NCBI GenBank assembly: GCA_902589095.1
Contig: CACIRR010000007.1
Location: forward strand, 1 to 37,947
DNA length: 37,947 bases
Direction of reading: 5' to 3'
Source of the DNA: an uncultured Alphaproteobacteria bacterium
GTDB lineage: Bacteria > Pseudomonadota > Alphaproteobacteria > HIMB59 > GCA-002718135
Part shown: positions 8,074-18,554 of the stretch, one piece after another
How positions within the stretch are numbered: position 1 is the first letter of the stretch
How the letters are laid out: the number at the start of each line of letters is the position of its first letter
Translations under genes and position numbers: made by a program
Notes under the pieces: generated by a model
Database searches by the model: none
Told to the model about the DNA's origin: nothing
The model's input: only the letters and a program-made list of their open reading frames with translations

Positions 8074-9183
8074 ATGATGGAGAAAACAATGTCTCAAACT
8101 AAATTAAAAGTAATAGAGAATCATACAATGGATAAAGAAAACAGAACCAAATCATTAGAGGCTGCCGTTAGTTTAATTGAAAAAAACTATGGAAAAGGTT
8201 CAATTATGAAGTTAGGATCAAAAACCAACGTTGATATTGAGGCAATTTCAACTGGTTCCCTTGGTCTTGATATAGCATTAGGAATTGGCGGTGTTCCAAA
8301 AGGCAGAATTATAGAAATTTATGGACCTGAAAGTTCAGGAAAAACTACACTTGCAACACATATAGTAGCTGAATCACAAAAAAAAGGTGGAAACTGTGCA
8401 TTTATAGATGCTGAGCATGCTCTTGACCCCGCATATGCGAAAAAATTAGGAGTTAATTTAGAAGAACTACTAATTTCCCAGCCAGATACAGGTGAACAGG
8501 GTTTAGAAATAGCTGACTCACTAATAAAATCAGGCGGTATAGATGTTCTGATTATTGACTCTGTAGCTGCACTAGTCCCAAGGGCTGAATTAGAGGGTGA
8601 TATGGGTGACTCTCTGCCTGGATTACAAGCTAGATTAATGAGTCAAGCACTAAGAAAGCTCACAAGCTCTATAGCTCAATCTAATACATTAGTTGTATTT
8701 ATTAATCAGCTAAGAATGAAAATAGGTGTTATGTTTGGAAGTCCTGAGACTACGACAGGAGGTAATGCACTTAAATTTTACTCTTCTGTTAGAATGGACA
8801 TAAGACGAATTGGCGCAATTAAAGATAAAGATGAGATTATTGGTAACCAGACAAGAGTAAAAATTGTTAAAAATAAAGTTGCACCACCTTTCAAAGTCGT
8901 TGAATTTGACATTATGTATGGTGAAGGTATCTCTAAACTAGGTGAGCTTGTTGATCTTGGCGTGAAAGCTGAAATTATTGACAAAGCAGGTTCTTGGTTC
9001 GCTTATAAAGATCAAAAAATTGGCCAAGGTAGAGAAAATGTTAAAAATTTCTTAAGAGACAATCCTGATATAGCTAAAGAAATTGAAAATAAAATTCTTG
9101 AAAACGCCGGAATAGTTGAAAAGGCTATGATGGAGGGTGAAATTGAATCTAAAAAACCTAAAGAAACAAAGACCGAAGAATAA
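8074..9183 (+). CDS. recA: Recombinase RecA (real start possibly 8089)
   Basis: [17 protein letters not shown] Walker [37 protein letters not shown]; no intein. Confidence 0.99.
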   Translation: MMEKTMSQTKLKVIENHTMDKENRTKSLEAAVSLIEKNYGKGSIMKLGSKTNVDIEAISTGSLGLDIALGIGGVPKGRIIEIYGPESSGKTTLATHIVAESQKKGGNCAFIDAEHALDPAYAKKLGVNLEELLISQPDTGEQGLEIADSLIKSGGIDVLIIDSVAALVPRAELEGDMGDSLPGLQARLMSQALRKLTSSIAQSNTLVVFINQLRMKIGVMFGSPETTTGGNALKFYSSVRMDIRRIGAIKDKDEIIGNQTRVKIVKNKVAPPFKVVEFDIMYGEGISKLGELVDLGVKAEIIDKAGSWFAYKDQKIGQGRENVKNFLRDNPDIAKEIENKILENAGIVEKAMMEGEIESKKPKETKTEE

Positions 9184-9202
9184 ACCATAATTAAATTTAA
9201 TT

Positions 9203-9234
9203 AAAAAAAGAGGGGGCAAGCCCCTCTTTTTTTT
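9203..9234 (+). terminator. Rho-independent terminator after recA
   Basis: AAAAAAAGAGGGG-GCAAG-CCCCTCTTTTTTTT: 7-bp core stem AGAGGGG/CCCCTCT, 5-nt loop, A/T extension and T tract. Confidence 0.9.
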
Positions 9235-9259
9235 GTGTTAGACATAATAAAATTGACGC

Positions 9260-9265
9260 TATAAT
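9260..9265 (+). promoter_or_regulatory. Putative -10 element of alaS (TATAAT)
   Basis: Perfect TATAAT 8 nt upstream of the alaS ATG at 9274, just after the recA terminator; no convincing -35 or Shine-Dalgarno. Confidence 0.45.
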
Positions 9266-9273
9266 ACGTCACC

Positions 9274-11946
9274 ATGAATTCTAGTGAAATTAGATCTACT
9301 TTTTTGAACTATTTTAAAAAAAATGGTCATGAAATAGTCCATTCAAGCCCCTTAGTTCCTCATAATGATCCAACACTAATGTTTGCGAATTCAGGAATGG
9401 TTCAGTTTAAAAATATTTTTACTGGAAAAGAAAAAAGAGATTATAATCGTGCGGTTACTTCACAAAAATGTGTGAGAGCAGGAGGTAAACACAACGATTT
9501 AGAAAATGTAGGTTACACAGCAAGACACCATACTTTTTTTGAAATGTTAGGTAATTTTTCTTTTGGTGATTACTTCAAGGATCAAGCAATAGAATTCGCA
9601 TGGAATTTAATTACTAAGGAATTTAAAATAGAAAAAGAAAAGTTGTTAGTTACTGTATTTAGTGAAGATGAAGATGCATATAATTTTTGGAAGAAAATTG
9701 CAGGTCTAAGCGATGACAAAATAATTAAAATAAGCACATCTGATAATTTTTGGTCGATGGGAGATACGGGACCCTGCGGACCATGTTCAGAAATCTTTTA
9801 TGATCACGGTGATCAATATCCAGGTGGACCTCCAGGAAGTCCAGATGAAGATGGAGATAGATTTATTGAAATTTGGAACCTAGTATTTATGCAGTTTGAG
9901 CAAATTTCATCTTCTGAAAGAATTAACCTCCCGAAACCTTCTATTGATACTGGAATGGGTTTAGAGAGGATTTCAGCATTACTAAATAACACTAATGATA
10001 ATTATAATACTGATTTGTTTATTCCCTTAATTGATAAGTCTAGAAATTTGTTAAATGATGAAAGCCAATTAAACAGTCCTAGCCATAGAGTTATAGCTGA
10101 TCATTTAAGATCTTCATCGTTTCTCATTGCTGATGGTGTCACACCGTCTAATGAAGGCAGAGGTTATGTTTTAAGAAGAATAATGAGAAGAGGAATGAGG
10201 CATGCTCATACGTTAGGAAATAAAGATACGGTATTTGATAAAATTTTTCCAACGTTGTTGGATATTTTTAAAACTGCATACCCTGAATTAATAAGAGCTA
10301 AAGATTTAATAATTAATACTTTTATTAATGAAGAAACTAAATTCAAGGAGACTGTAGAAAAAGGTCTAAAAATTTTAGAAGATGAAATCTCTCTATCATC
10401 AAATATACTAGATGGTAAAATTGCGTTTAAATTATATGATACTTATGGCTTTCCTTTAGATTTAACACAAGATTATCTCAAATCAAAAGATGTAGAAGTT
10501 GATGTTGAGACTTTCAATCAAATGATGAAAGAGCAAAAAGAAAGAGCTCGAAAAAATTGGAAAGGGACAGGCGATCAGGAGGATCAAAAAAACTGGTTTA
10601 AAATTACCGAGAATTTAAGTTCGACTGAATTTTTAGGCTATGATCAAACTGAGTCTGAAAGTGAAATCACTTCCATAGTTAAGAGTGATAGCAAAACTAG
10701 TCAGCTAAATGAAGGAGAAAATGGAATTATCATTTTAAATCAGACACCATTTTATGGAGAAAGTGGAGGCCAAGTTGGTGATATAGGAACTATAATGTTT
10801 GAGCACAATACTTTTGAAGTAAATGATACTACTAAATTATTTGGCTCATTTTATTTGCATCATGGTAAAGTAAAAAAAGGAAAATTTAAAATTGGAGATA
10901 GAGTAACAGCTACAATTAATTCATATAAACGGCAATTAATAACATGTAATCATTCTTCAACTCATCTGCTACACGCTTCACTTAGAAAAATTCTTGGAAA
11001 TCATGTTTCACAAAAAGGTTCTTTGGTTAATAGTGAAAAATTAAGGTTTGATTTTAGTCATAATGAACCAATAACATCAGATAATATTATAAAAATTGAA
11101 AATTTTGTTAAGAAAGAAATAACAGCTAATTCACAAATAGAAATTAAGACTATTGATCATCAAAAAGCATTAGATGAGGGTGCAACTGCACTTTTTGGAG
11201 AAAAGTATGGTGATGAGGTTCGTGTAGTATCAATGGGCACAGTTGAAAACAATAAAATATTTTCAAAAGAGCTGTGTGGGGGTACACATGTTGATCAAAC
11301 TGGTGATATTTTGAATTTTAAAATAATTAATCAAACTAGTGTAGCTTCAGGAATAAGAAGAATAGAGGCACTAACAAATATTGCAGTTGACGAATATAAT
11401 AAGCAAAAAATTCAACTCGATAATAAAACACTAAAAGAAAACCTAGATAAAATTTCAACACTTATCAGTGAGATAAAAGATTATGATAATAATTTTGATT
11501 ATAGCTATGATCAAAATAGTGATTTAACAAATAACTTAAAGGAATTAAAAAAATTATTGGATCAAAAAAAACAAAATAAAAATAAAGAAACCTCATTACA
11601 AAATGTCGTTATTGAAAAAATTAATGATATTAATTTTGTTTATTTGATAACTGAAAATTATCCATCGAAAACACTAAAACAATTTGTAGATGATCAAAAA
11701 AACAAATATCAAAATAAATGTGCGTCTCTGATAATTTCAAAAAATGATAATAAATTATCTATAGTTTTAGGTGTTACAGAAGATTTGACATCTAATTTTG
11801 ACTCTGCTGAAGTTATTCAAGATGTTTCAAAAATTTTAGGTGGTAAAGGAGGAGGGGGGCGTAAAGATATGGCACAAGCAGGTGGAATTAGTCTAGAAAA
11901 TATTGATCAAGCTATGGATAGGATTAAAACTAATTTAAGATCCTAA
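9274..11946 (+). CDS. alaS: Alanyl-tRNA synthetase
   Basis: [63 protein letters not shown]-terminal [16 protein letters not shown]. Confidence 0.99.
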   Translation: MNSSEIRSTFLNYFKKNGHEIVHSSPLVPHNDPTLMFANSGMVQFKNIFTGKEKRDYNRAVTSQKCVRAGGKHNDLENVGYTARHHTFFEMLGNFSFGDYFKDQAIEFAWNLITKEFKIEKEKLLVTVFSEDEDAYNFWKKIAGLSDDKIIKISTSDNFWSMGDTGPCGPCSEIFYDHGDQYPGGPPGSPDEDGDRFIEIWNLVFMQFEQISSSERINLPKPSIDTGMGLERISALLNNTNDNYNTDLFIPLIDKSRNLLNDESQLNSPSHRVIADHLRSSSFLIADGVTPSNEGRGYVLRRIMRRGMRHAHTLGNKDTVFDKIFPTLLDIFKTAYPELIRAKDLIINTFINEETKFKETVEKGLKILEDEISLSSNILDGKIAFKLYDTYGFPLDLTQDYLKSKDVEVDVETFNQMMKEQKERARKNWKGTGDQEDQKNWFKITENLSSTEFLGYDQTESESEITSIVKSDSKTSQLNEGENGIIILNQTPFYGESGGQVGDIGTIMFEHNTFEVNDTTKLFGSFYLHHGKVKKGKFKIGDRVTATINSYKRQLITCNHSSTHLLHASLRKILGNHVSQKGSLVNSEKLRFDFSHNEPITSDNIIKIENFVKKEITANSQIEIKTIDHQKALDEGATALFGEKYGDEVRVVSMGTVENNKIFSKELCGGTHVDQTGDILNFKIINQTSVASGIRRIEALTNIAVDEYNKQKIQLDNKTLKENLDKISTLISEIKDYDNNFDYSYDQNSDLTNNLKELKKLLDQKKQNKNKETSLQNVVIEKINDINFVYLITENYPSKTLKQFVDDQKNKYQNKCASLIISKNDNKLSIVLGVTEDLTSNFDSAEVIQDVSKILGGKGGGGRKDMAQAGGISLENIDQAMDRIKTNLRS

Positions 11947-13152
11947 TTTTTCTTCCAAGTTATCCTTTAAAGTATTTAAAAAATCTTGAGTGTTTAACCA
12001 TTTTTGGCTTTCACTAACTAAAATCGCAAGATCTTTTGTCATTTTTCCAGACTCAACAGTTTCGATGCAAGTCTCTTCAAGTTTTTTTGAAAAATTAATT
12101 AAATTTTGATTTTCATCAAATTTTCCCCTAAAATGCAAACCTCTTGACCATGCAAATATAGAAGCAATTGGATTTGTGGATGTTTCTAAACCCTTTTGAT
12201 GATTTCTAAAGTGTCTAGTAACAGTTCCATGCGCTGCTTCCGCTTCTACAGTTTTTCCATCAGGAGTCATTAAAACGCTTGTCATTAATCCAAGAGAACC
12301 ATAGCCCTGTGCGACTGAGTCAGATTGAACATCACCATCATAATTTTTACATGCCCAAATGAAGTCACCTTCCCATTTTAAAGCGGTAGCAACCATGTCA
12401 TCAATTAATCTATGTTCATAAACTATATTTTTTTCCTTAAACTTGTCTGCAAACTCATTTTGAAAAACGCTCTCAAACAAATCTTTGAATCTTCCATCGT
12501 AAACTTTTAAAATAGTATTTTTCGTAGATAAATAAACAGGCCAACCTAGATTTAGTCCATAATTAAAACATGCTCTCGCAAATTCAATAATTGATTGATC
12601 TAGATTGTACATCGATAATGCTATACCTTCTTTTTCAAAATTAAAAACTTCCTTAACAAACCCTTCACTGCCATCTGTTGGCTCAAAAACCATTTTTAAT
12701 TTTCCAGGCTTTGAAATAAGTGTATCTGTTGCTCTATATTGATCACCAAAAGCATGTCTTGCTACAACTATTGGCTTGTTCCAATTTGTTACAATTCTTG
12801 GAACATTTTTACAAATAATAGGTTGTCTAAAAATTGTTCCTCCTAAAATATTTCTTATTGTTCCGTTTGGAGAACGCCACATTTTTTTTAAACTAAATTC
12901 CTTAACTCTTTCTTCATCTGGAGTTATTGTTGCGCATTTTATTCCAACTCCATATTTCTTAACAGCTTCTGCGGAATCTATGGTAATTTGATCTTCTGAA
13001 TTATCTCTACTTTTTACTCCTAAATCGTAATATTTAATATCTACGTCAATATATGGAAGAATTAGTTTATCTTTGATAAACTCCCAAATAACCCTAGTCA
13101 TTTCATCTCCATCCATTTCAACGACGGGATTTTTTACTTTAATTTTTTCCAT
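11935..13152 (-). CDS. icd: NADP-dependent isocitrate dehydrogenase (eukaryote-like homodimeric type)
   Basis: [80 protein letters not shown]. Confidence 0.98.
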   Translation of the reverse strand: MEKIKVKNPVVEMDGDEMTRVIWEFIKDKLILPYIDVDIKYYDLGVKSRDNSEDQITIDSAEAVKKYGVGIKCATITPDEERVKEFSLKKMWRSPNGTIRNILGGTIFRQPIICKNVPRIVTNWNKPIVVARHAFGDQYRATDTLISKPGKLKMVFEPTDGSEGFVKEVFNFEKEGIALSMYNLDQSIIEFARACFNYGLNLGWPVYLSTKNTILKVYDGRFKDLFESVFQNEFADKFKEKNIVYEHRLIDDMVATALKWEGDFIWACKNYDGDVQSDSVAQGYGSLGLMTSVLMTPDGKTVEAEAAHGTVTRHFRNHQKGLETSTNPIASIFAWSRGLHFRGKFDENQNLINFSKKLEETCIETVESGKMTKDLAILVSESQKWLNTQDFLNTLKDNLEEKLGS

Positions 13153-13200
13153 ATTACATTATTTCCTTTAAAATTTGATAATGACATCTACCTGTCATAT

Positions 13201-13752
13201 TTATTGTGACCATAATTTAAGTATTTTTTCTAATTCTTTGGGTTTCTTTATTACTTGATATTGATTTTGTAAATTTTTATTTCCAAATTTAATTTTTATT
13301 ATATTTTCAAATTGTTTAAGCAAAGGAGACCAATAATTTTCAAAATTTAAAATAATTATTGGTTTATTATGTAATCTAAGAACTTTCCAAGATAGAACTT
13401 CTATTACTTCCTCTAATGTTCCTGTTCCTCCAGGCAATACTAAAAAAGCATCACCCAGTTTAAATAATTGCTCTTTACGTTTTGTCATATCATTAACTAC
13501 TTTTAAGTTTTTTATTTTAAAATTTAATTTTTCTTTTTTGATTAAAAACTTTGGGATTATTCCAATTATTTCTTTATTGAGATCCACTAAAGTATTAGCA
13601 ATTTCGCCCATAAGACCAACATTTCCACCCCCATAAACTACCTTTATTTTGTAGTTTGAAATTATTTCCGCAGTTTCTCTTGCTAATTTAAAGAATTTTT
13701 TTTCTATTTTTTGTGATGCAGAGCAGTAGATTGTTAGAGATTTTATTTTCAT
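13201..13752 (-). CDS. LOG family / TIGR00730 Rossmann-fold protein (putative cytokinin riboside 5'-monophosphate phosphoribohydrolase)
   Basis: VVYGGGNVGLMGEIAN and VLPGGTGTLEEVIEVLSW (PGGxGTxxE). Confidence 0.93.
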   Translation of the reverse strand: MKIKSLTIYCSASQKIEKKFFKLARETAEIISNYKIKVVYGGGNVGLMGEIANTLVDLNKEIIGIIPKFLIKKEKLNFKIKNLKVVNDMTKRKEQLFKLGDAFLVLPGGTGTLEEVIEVLSWKVLRLHNKPIIILNFENYWSPLLKQFENIIKIKFGNKNLQNQYQVIKKPKELEKILKLWSQ

Positions 13753-13776
13753 TATTATGTATTAGCTCCCATTTAT

Positions 13777-14445
13777 ATGCAATTACGAATACATAATGAA
13801 GGCTGGGTTTATTTTGTTATTAGCTGCTTAATAACGATTATTATAATACCTTTCTACACAATTTTAGGTATTTTTTTAGCAATAATATCAGCCTATATTT
13901 TTTATTTTTTTAGAGATCCTATAAGAGCTGTCCCAATTGAAGAAGTAGTTGTATCACCAGCTGATGGACTTGTAACTTATATTGGGGCTGAAAAAAACCC
14001 TCTTGATGATGATAAAGATCAAAATACCTATACCAAAGTTAGTATCTTTTTAAGTGTTTTTGATGTTCATGTTAATCGCATGCCTGTAAAAGGTTCTATT
14101 TCTTCAATATATTATATTCCAGGAAAGTTTCTCAACGCAACTTTAGATAAGTCAAGTAAAGAAAATGAAAGAAATATAATTTTTGCTAAATCAAATAATG
14201 ATAATTTTTATATTGTTCAAATAGCCGGATTAATTGCCAGACGTATTGTTTGTAATTTAAAAGTAAATCAAGAAGTAGAAAAGGGAAACAGAATTGGCAT
14301 TATTAAATTTGGAAGTAGGGTTGATCTATACCTTCCTGAAAGTTATGATATTTTGATAACGAAAGGTCAAAGAGTTGTAGGAGGCGAAACAATTATTTCA
14401 AATCCAAATAATATAAAGAAAATTAACAATTCAAAATTTATATGA
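13777..14445 (+). CDS. psd: Phosphatidylserine decarboxylase (short archaeal/alpha type)
   Basis: FFRDPIRAVPIEEVVVSPADGLVTYIG; FLSVFDVHVNRMPVKG; IGIIKFGSRVDLYLP (GS pyruvoyl cleavage motif). Confidence 0.96.
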   Translation: MQLRIHNEGWVYFVISCLITIIIIPFYTILGIFLAIISAYIFYFFRDPIRAVPIEEVVVSPADGLVTYIGAEKNPLDDDKDQNTYTKVSIFLSVFDVHVNRMPVKGSISSIYYIPGKFLNATLDKSSKENERNIIFAKSNNDNFYIVQIAGLIARRIVCNLKVNQEVEKGNRIGIIKFGSRVDLYLPESYDILITKGQRVVGGETIISNPNNIKKINNSKFI

Positions 14446-15167
14446 ATGAGCAAAACATAATTGGGAAATATGTTCCAAATTTTATTACACTTCTATCATT
14501 GAGCAGTGGATTTACATCAATTCGATTTTCATTGAAGGGAGAGTGGGAAATTGCAATATATTTAGTCTTATTAGCTACAATTTTTGATTTTTTTGATGGT
14601 TGGTTTGCAAGAAAACTAAAAAGTGGTTCAAATTTTGGAGCAGAACTTGACTCTCTAAGTGATTTTGTATCATTTGGAGTTGCTCCTAGCATTCTTGTTT
14701 ATTTATGGTCAACAAATGTACTAGGCTCTCTTGGCTGGGGTGCAACTTTATTTTTTGTAATATGTAGTGCTCTAAGGTTAGCAAGATTTACTGCCGATAT
14801 TTACATTACAAATAAACCAATTGATAAAAATGAGTATTTTACTGGTGTTCCATCTCCAGCTGCAGCGGGCTTAATACTTTTACCTCTTTTTATATTTTTT
14901 GAATTTGGGATGGATATTCTTAAAAATGAGTATTTAAATCTAATTACTACAGTTTTGATAGGTTTTATGATGATAAGTAAAATACCTACTATTTCGTTAA
15001 AAAAAATTAATATTAATCAAAAATACAAAACATGGATTTTTTTAATTTTTGTAATTGCCTGTGTGGCTTTAATTTCAAAAATATGGCTTACATTAATTAT
15101 TCTTTTTGGATCTTATATCTTATCAATATTTTATACAATAATACAGAGTAGAAAAGTTAAGAATTAG
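14442..15167 (+). CDS. pssA: CDP-diacylglycerol-serine O-phosphatidyltransferase
   Basis: CDP-alcohol phosphatidyltransferase motif DFFDGWFARKLKSGSNFGAELDSLSDFVSFGVAPS; 4-nt ATGA-type overlap with psd. Confidence 0.96.
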   Translation: MNEQNIIGKYVPNFITLLSLSSGFTSIRFSLKGEWEIAIYLVLLATIFDFFDGWFARKLKSGSNFGAELDSLSDFVSFGVAPSILVYLWSTNVLGSLGWGATLFFVICSALRLARFTADIYITNKPIDKNEYFTGVPSPAAAGLILLPLFIFFEFGMDILKNEYLNLITTVLIGFMMISKIPTISLKKININQKYKTWIFLIFVIACVALISKIWLTLIILFGSYILSIFYTIIQSRKVKN

Positions 15168-18100
15168 CCCTTTTCCTATACCAATTAAGAACATTTTCTT
15201 TTAGCATTAAAGCGGATGGTGTTACTATTAAAGTTAGTAATGTTGCAAAAATTAATCCAAAAACGATTGCAGTAGATAATTGCACCCACCACTGAGTATC
15301 AGGTGATCCTCTAGTGACCTCTCTTGTTACAAAATCTATATTTGTCATCGTAACCATCGGTAACAAACCAAGCACAGTTGTTGTTGTAGTAAGAAGAACT
15401 GGCCTTAGTCTCTGAGCTCCAGTTTTTATAATTGCTTCCTTTACGTTATCTGTTTTACTTTTAAGAAAGTCAAAAGTATCAATTAAAATAATGTTGTTGT
15501 TAACAACTATACCCGCAAGAGCAATTACACCCACGCCGGTCATGACAATACCAAATGCTTGACCAGTTATCATTAATCCAATTAGAACACCTGCAGTTGA
15601 CATCACAACAGCAAACAATATTAAAAAACCACTGTAAAAACTATTAAATTGTAAAAGAAGTATCATTAACATCATAAACAAAGCTACACTAAATGCTTTT
15701 GTTAAAAATGACTGTGCTTCTTGTTGATCTTGATTTTCACCAATTAACTCAGCCCTTATATTTCCATCCAATTTATATCTTGGTAAGTCAGTCATTAATT
15801 TTCCTCTGATAAACGGAGGTTCATCTGTAATTCCAAGAACATATTCGAGTTCTCGAACTTTAAAGTCAGCAAATACACCAGGCTTTACATCAGCTTGAAT
15901 ATTAATAGCGTTTTTAGAGTCTACTCTTATAATATTTCCTGTAGTGTTAGCAGCTTTTATGTCGACAAAATTAGAAATTGGAACGAGCCCATTTTGAGTA
16001 GATATTCTTAGATTATTGATTGCATCTAATGTTCTACCTTCGTTAGGATATCTTAAATACATTGGTATACTATCATTTGAGTCATCAGGTCTGTATTCTC
16101 CTAATTTTAAACCGTTTGTTGCAAGTTTTATTACATTTCCGATTGAGCTAATATTAACTCCAAATTTAGAAGCTTGTTTTCTATCTACTTTTATTTCCCA
16201 TTCAATTCCCGGTGCTGGTAAATTATCTTCAATATTCATAAGATCAGGGTAGTTATCAATAAATTTTTTTAATTTTGCTGACTCAAACAAAAGTAAATTT
16301 TTATCATTACTTGTAAGTTTAATATTAACGGGTTTACCTGCAGAAGGACCACCTTCTTGTTCTCTTGTTTCAACTTTAATTCCTTTAATAGATTTTGTGG
16401 CAGTAAGAATTTCATCTAATATTACTAAAGATGGACGTCTTTTATCCCAGTCATTATATTCTAGACTTATTGAGCCAATGAAATCCTCCGATGATTCTGA
16501 TTGTTCGGATATATTACCGCTTAAAGAATAAATACTCTTGAATTCATTATTTCTATTTTGAATTTGCAAGATAATGTTTTCAACTCTTCCTACATATTCC
16601 TTTTTTTCTTCAACTGACAAATTGCCTCTAGCGAAGACAACTATTTTTGCTAGATCAGGTTCTACACTTGGGAAAAATTCAACGCCTGATCCAATTCTAG
16701 TGTATGAAAAATTAACAGCAATAAGTATTATTATTGCAGAAATCAAAACTTTCGCTGGATGATTTAAGAGGAAGCTTATAACTTTAACGTATAGCCCTAT
16801 AAAACCTTTTATGTTTGAAATAGAAATATTTGACTCAGAAGATAAAATTTTTGCGGACTCTGATATTTCTTCATTGCTAACTGCTTTATTTTCAGTGAAT
16901 TTATATATTCTTGGTATAATTTTTGAGAAAACAAATATGAATGCTATAAGAGGAAGTAAAAATTTAACAATAGTTAGTGGTATAGATAAGTAACTAATAG
17001 TATTGAAACTAGAGCCATAAGAAATTAAATTAAATACTATTAAAGCAGTAACTAAAGGTATTATTAATTGGAGAAATATTCTTGCTAAATTATTTAAAAC
17101 TGTTCCAAGTACAGGAACAAAAAGTAATGCCATAAACAATGATGACGTGAGGACACATATTAGTGTAATTGGTAAATACTTCATGAACTCTCCAGCTAGT
17201 CCGGGCCAGAAAATAAGAGGAAGGAAAGCTGCAAGTGTAGTTGCTGTCGAAGATATTATCGGAAGTGCCATTTTTTTAGATGCATCTGCATATGCTTGAA
17301 CCACTGTTAAACCTTCTTTAAGTTTTCTATCAGCATATTCCACCACAACTATTGCTCCATCAACAAGTAGGCCAACTGATAAAATCAAAGCAAAAAGTAC
17401 AACTATATTAATTGTAAAACCCATAATTGATAGGGCTAGTAAGCCAGATAAAAAAGATCCAGGAATAGACAAACCAACTAAAAGACCTGACCTAACACCA
17501 AGCGCACCAAGGATAATTATTAATACTAATATAATAGCTGCGATAACATTGTTTTGTAGGCTGTTTAGCATTGTTTTAATGCCTTTAGATTGATCTTGGC
17601 TATATAAAATTTTAACTGTAGATGGAAAATTAACTGATGATGCTGAAACTACTTCTTTGACTTGTTCAATAGTTTCAATAATATTTTCTCCAATCCTTTT
17701 TGATACTTCAATAGTAACAGAATTGGACCCATTAACATTTGCATATGACTGTCTATCCTCAAATGTTCTTTTAATTGAAGCAATATCTCTAAAAGTAATG
17801 ACTGAGTCACCAAATGCTTTAATTGGTGTATTCAAAACATCTTCAATATTTTCAAATAGTCCTGGAACTTTTATATCAAAACTTCCATCTCCAGTATCTT
17901 GCCCTCCTGCCGATACCATCATATTGTTTTCTCTAACTGTATTTATTAAAACTTGAAGATCAATGTCGTAACTTTCTAGAGCTGTTTTGTCGATTAGAAT
18001 ATCAACTTGCTCATTTCTTTTTCCACCTATTCTTGCCTCCAAAACACTTCCAATTGTTTCGATATCATCTTGTAGTTCCATAGCAAGATCTTGCAAAGCT

Positions 18101-18549
18101 CTATCAGGTAAGTCTCCAACAAGTGATATTAGTAATATGGGAAATGTACTAATGTTTACTTCACTAACTGTAGGTTCATTGGCTTCATCTGGCAAGTCAC
18201 CTTTTGCACGGTCAACTTTATCTCTTACATCAAGCATTGCTTGATCAGCGTTAAAACCTGCATCAAATTCTAACAATACGTTACCACCACCAGAATAGGC
18301 GGTTGACCTAACTTCTTTTATGCCTTCAACACTTTTAACTTCATCTTCAATTGGTTTTACTAATAATCTCTCAGAGTCTTCCGCTGATATCCCCGTCTGA
18401 CTCAGTGAAACATATATTATTGGAATATTTACATCTGGAGTAGACTCTTTAGGAATGGTAATATAAGTTGCCGCACCAGATACAATTATAAATGCCAGTA
18501 TTCCAACAAACACTCTAGCTTTAGATAAAGCAAAATCTATTATATTCAT
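15157..18549 (-). CDS. Efflux RND transporter permease subunit (AcrB/HAE family)
   Basis: IPKESTPDVNIPIIYVSLSQTGISAEDSERLLVKPIEDEVKSVEGIKEV; LILSVGLLVDGAIVVVEYADRKL; GVGVIALAGIVVNNNIILIDT. Confidence 0.95.
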   Translation of the reverse strand: MNIIDFALSKARVFVGILAFIIVSGAATYITIPKESTPDVNIPIIYVSLSQTGISAEDSERLLVKPIEDEVKSVEGIKEVRSTAYSGGGNVLLEFDAGFNADQAMLDVRDKVDRAKGDLPDEANEPTVSEVNISTFPILLISLVGDLPDRALQDLAMELQDDIETIGSVLEARIGGKRNEQVDILIDKTALESYDIDLQVLINTVRENNMMVSAGGQDTGDGSFDIKVPGLFENIEDVLNTPIKAFGDSVITFRDIASIKRTFEDRQSYANVNGSNSVTIEVSKRIGENIIETIEQVKEVVSASSVNFPSTVKILYSQDQSKGIKTMLNSLQNNVIAAIILVLIIILGALGVRSGLLVGLSIPGSFLSGLLALSIMGFTINIVVLFALILSVGLLVDGAIVVVEYADRKLKEGLTVVQAYADASKKMALPIISSTATTLAAFLPLIFWPGLAGEFMKYLPITLICVLTSSLFMALLFVPVLGTVLNNLARIFLQLIIPLVTALIVFNLISYGSSFNTISYLSIPLTIVKFLLPLIAFIFVFSKIIPRIYKFTENKAVSNEEISESAKILSSESNISISNIKGFIGLYVKVISFLLNHPAKVLISAIIILIAVNFSYTRIGSGVEFFPSVEPDLAKIVVFARGNLSVEEKKEYVGRVENIILQIQNRNNEFKSIYSLSGNISEQSESSEDFIGSISLEYNDWDKRRPSLVILDEILTATKSIKGIKVETREQEGGPSAGKPVNIKLTSNDKNLLLFESAKLKKFIDNYPDLMNIEDNLPAPGIEWEIKVDRKQASKFGVNISSIGNVIKLATNGLKLGEYRPDDSNDSIPMYLRYPNEGRTLDAINNLRISTQNGLVPISNFVDIKAANTTGNIIRVDSKNAINIQADVKPGVFADFKVRELEYVLGITDEPPFIRGKLMTDLPRYKLDGNIRAELIGENQDQQEAQSFLTKAFSVALFMMLMILLLQFNSFYSGFLILFAVVMSTAGVLIGLMITGQAFGIVMTGVGVIALAGIVVNNNIILIDTFDFLKSKTDNVKEAIIKTGAQRLRPVLLTTTTTVLGLLPMVTMTNIDFVTREVTRGSPDTQWWVQLSTAIVFGLIFATLLTLIVTPSALMLKENVLNWYRKRANS

Positions 18550-18554
18550 TTTAA

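Noticed and set aside
17657-18244. Plus-strand ORFs of 99 and 85 aa antisense to the RND permease
   Set aside because: Antisense shadows of a long conserved gene; no start context or domain.
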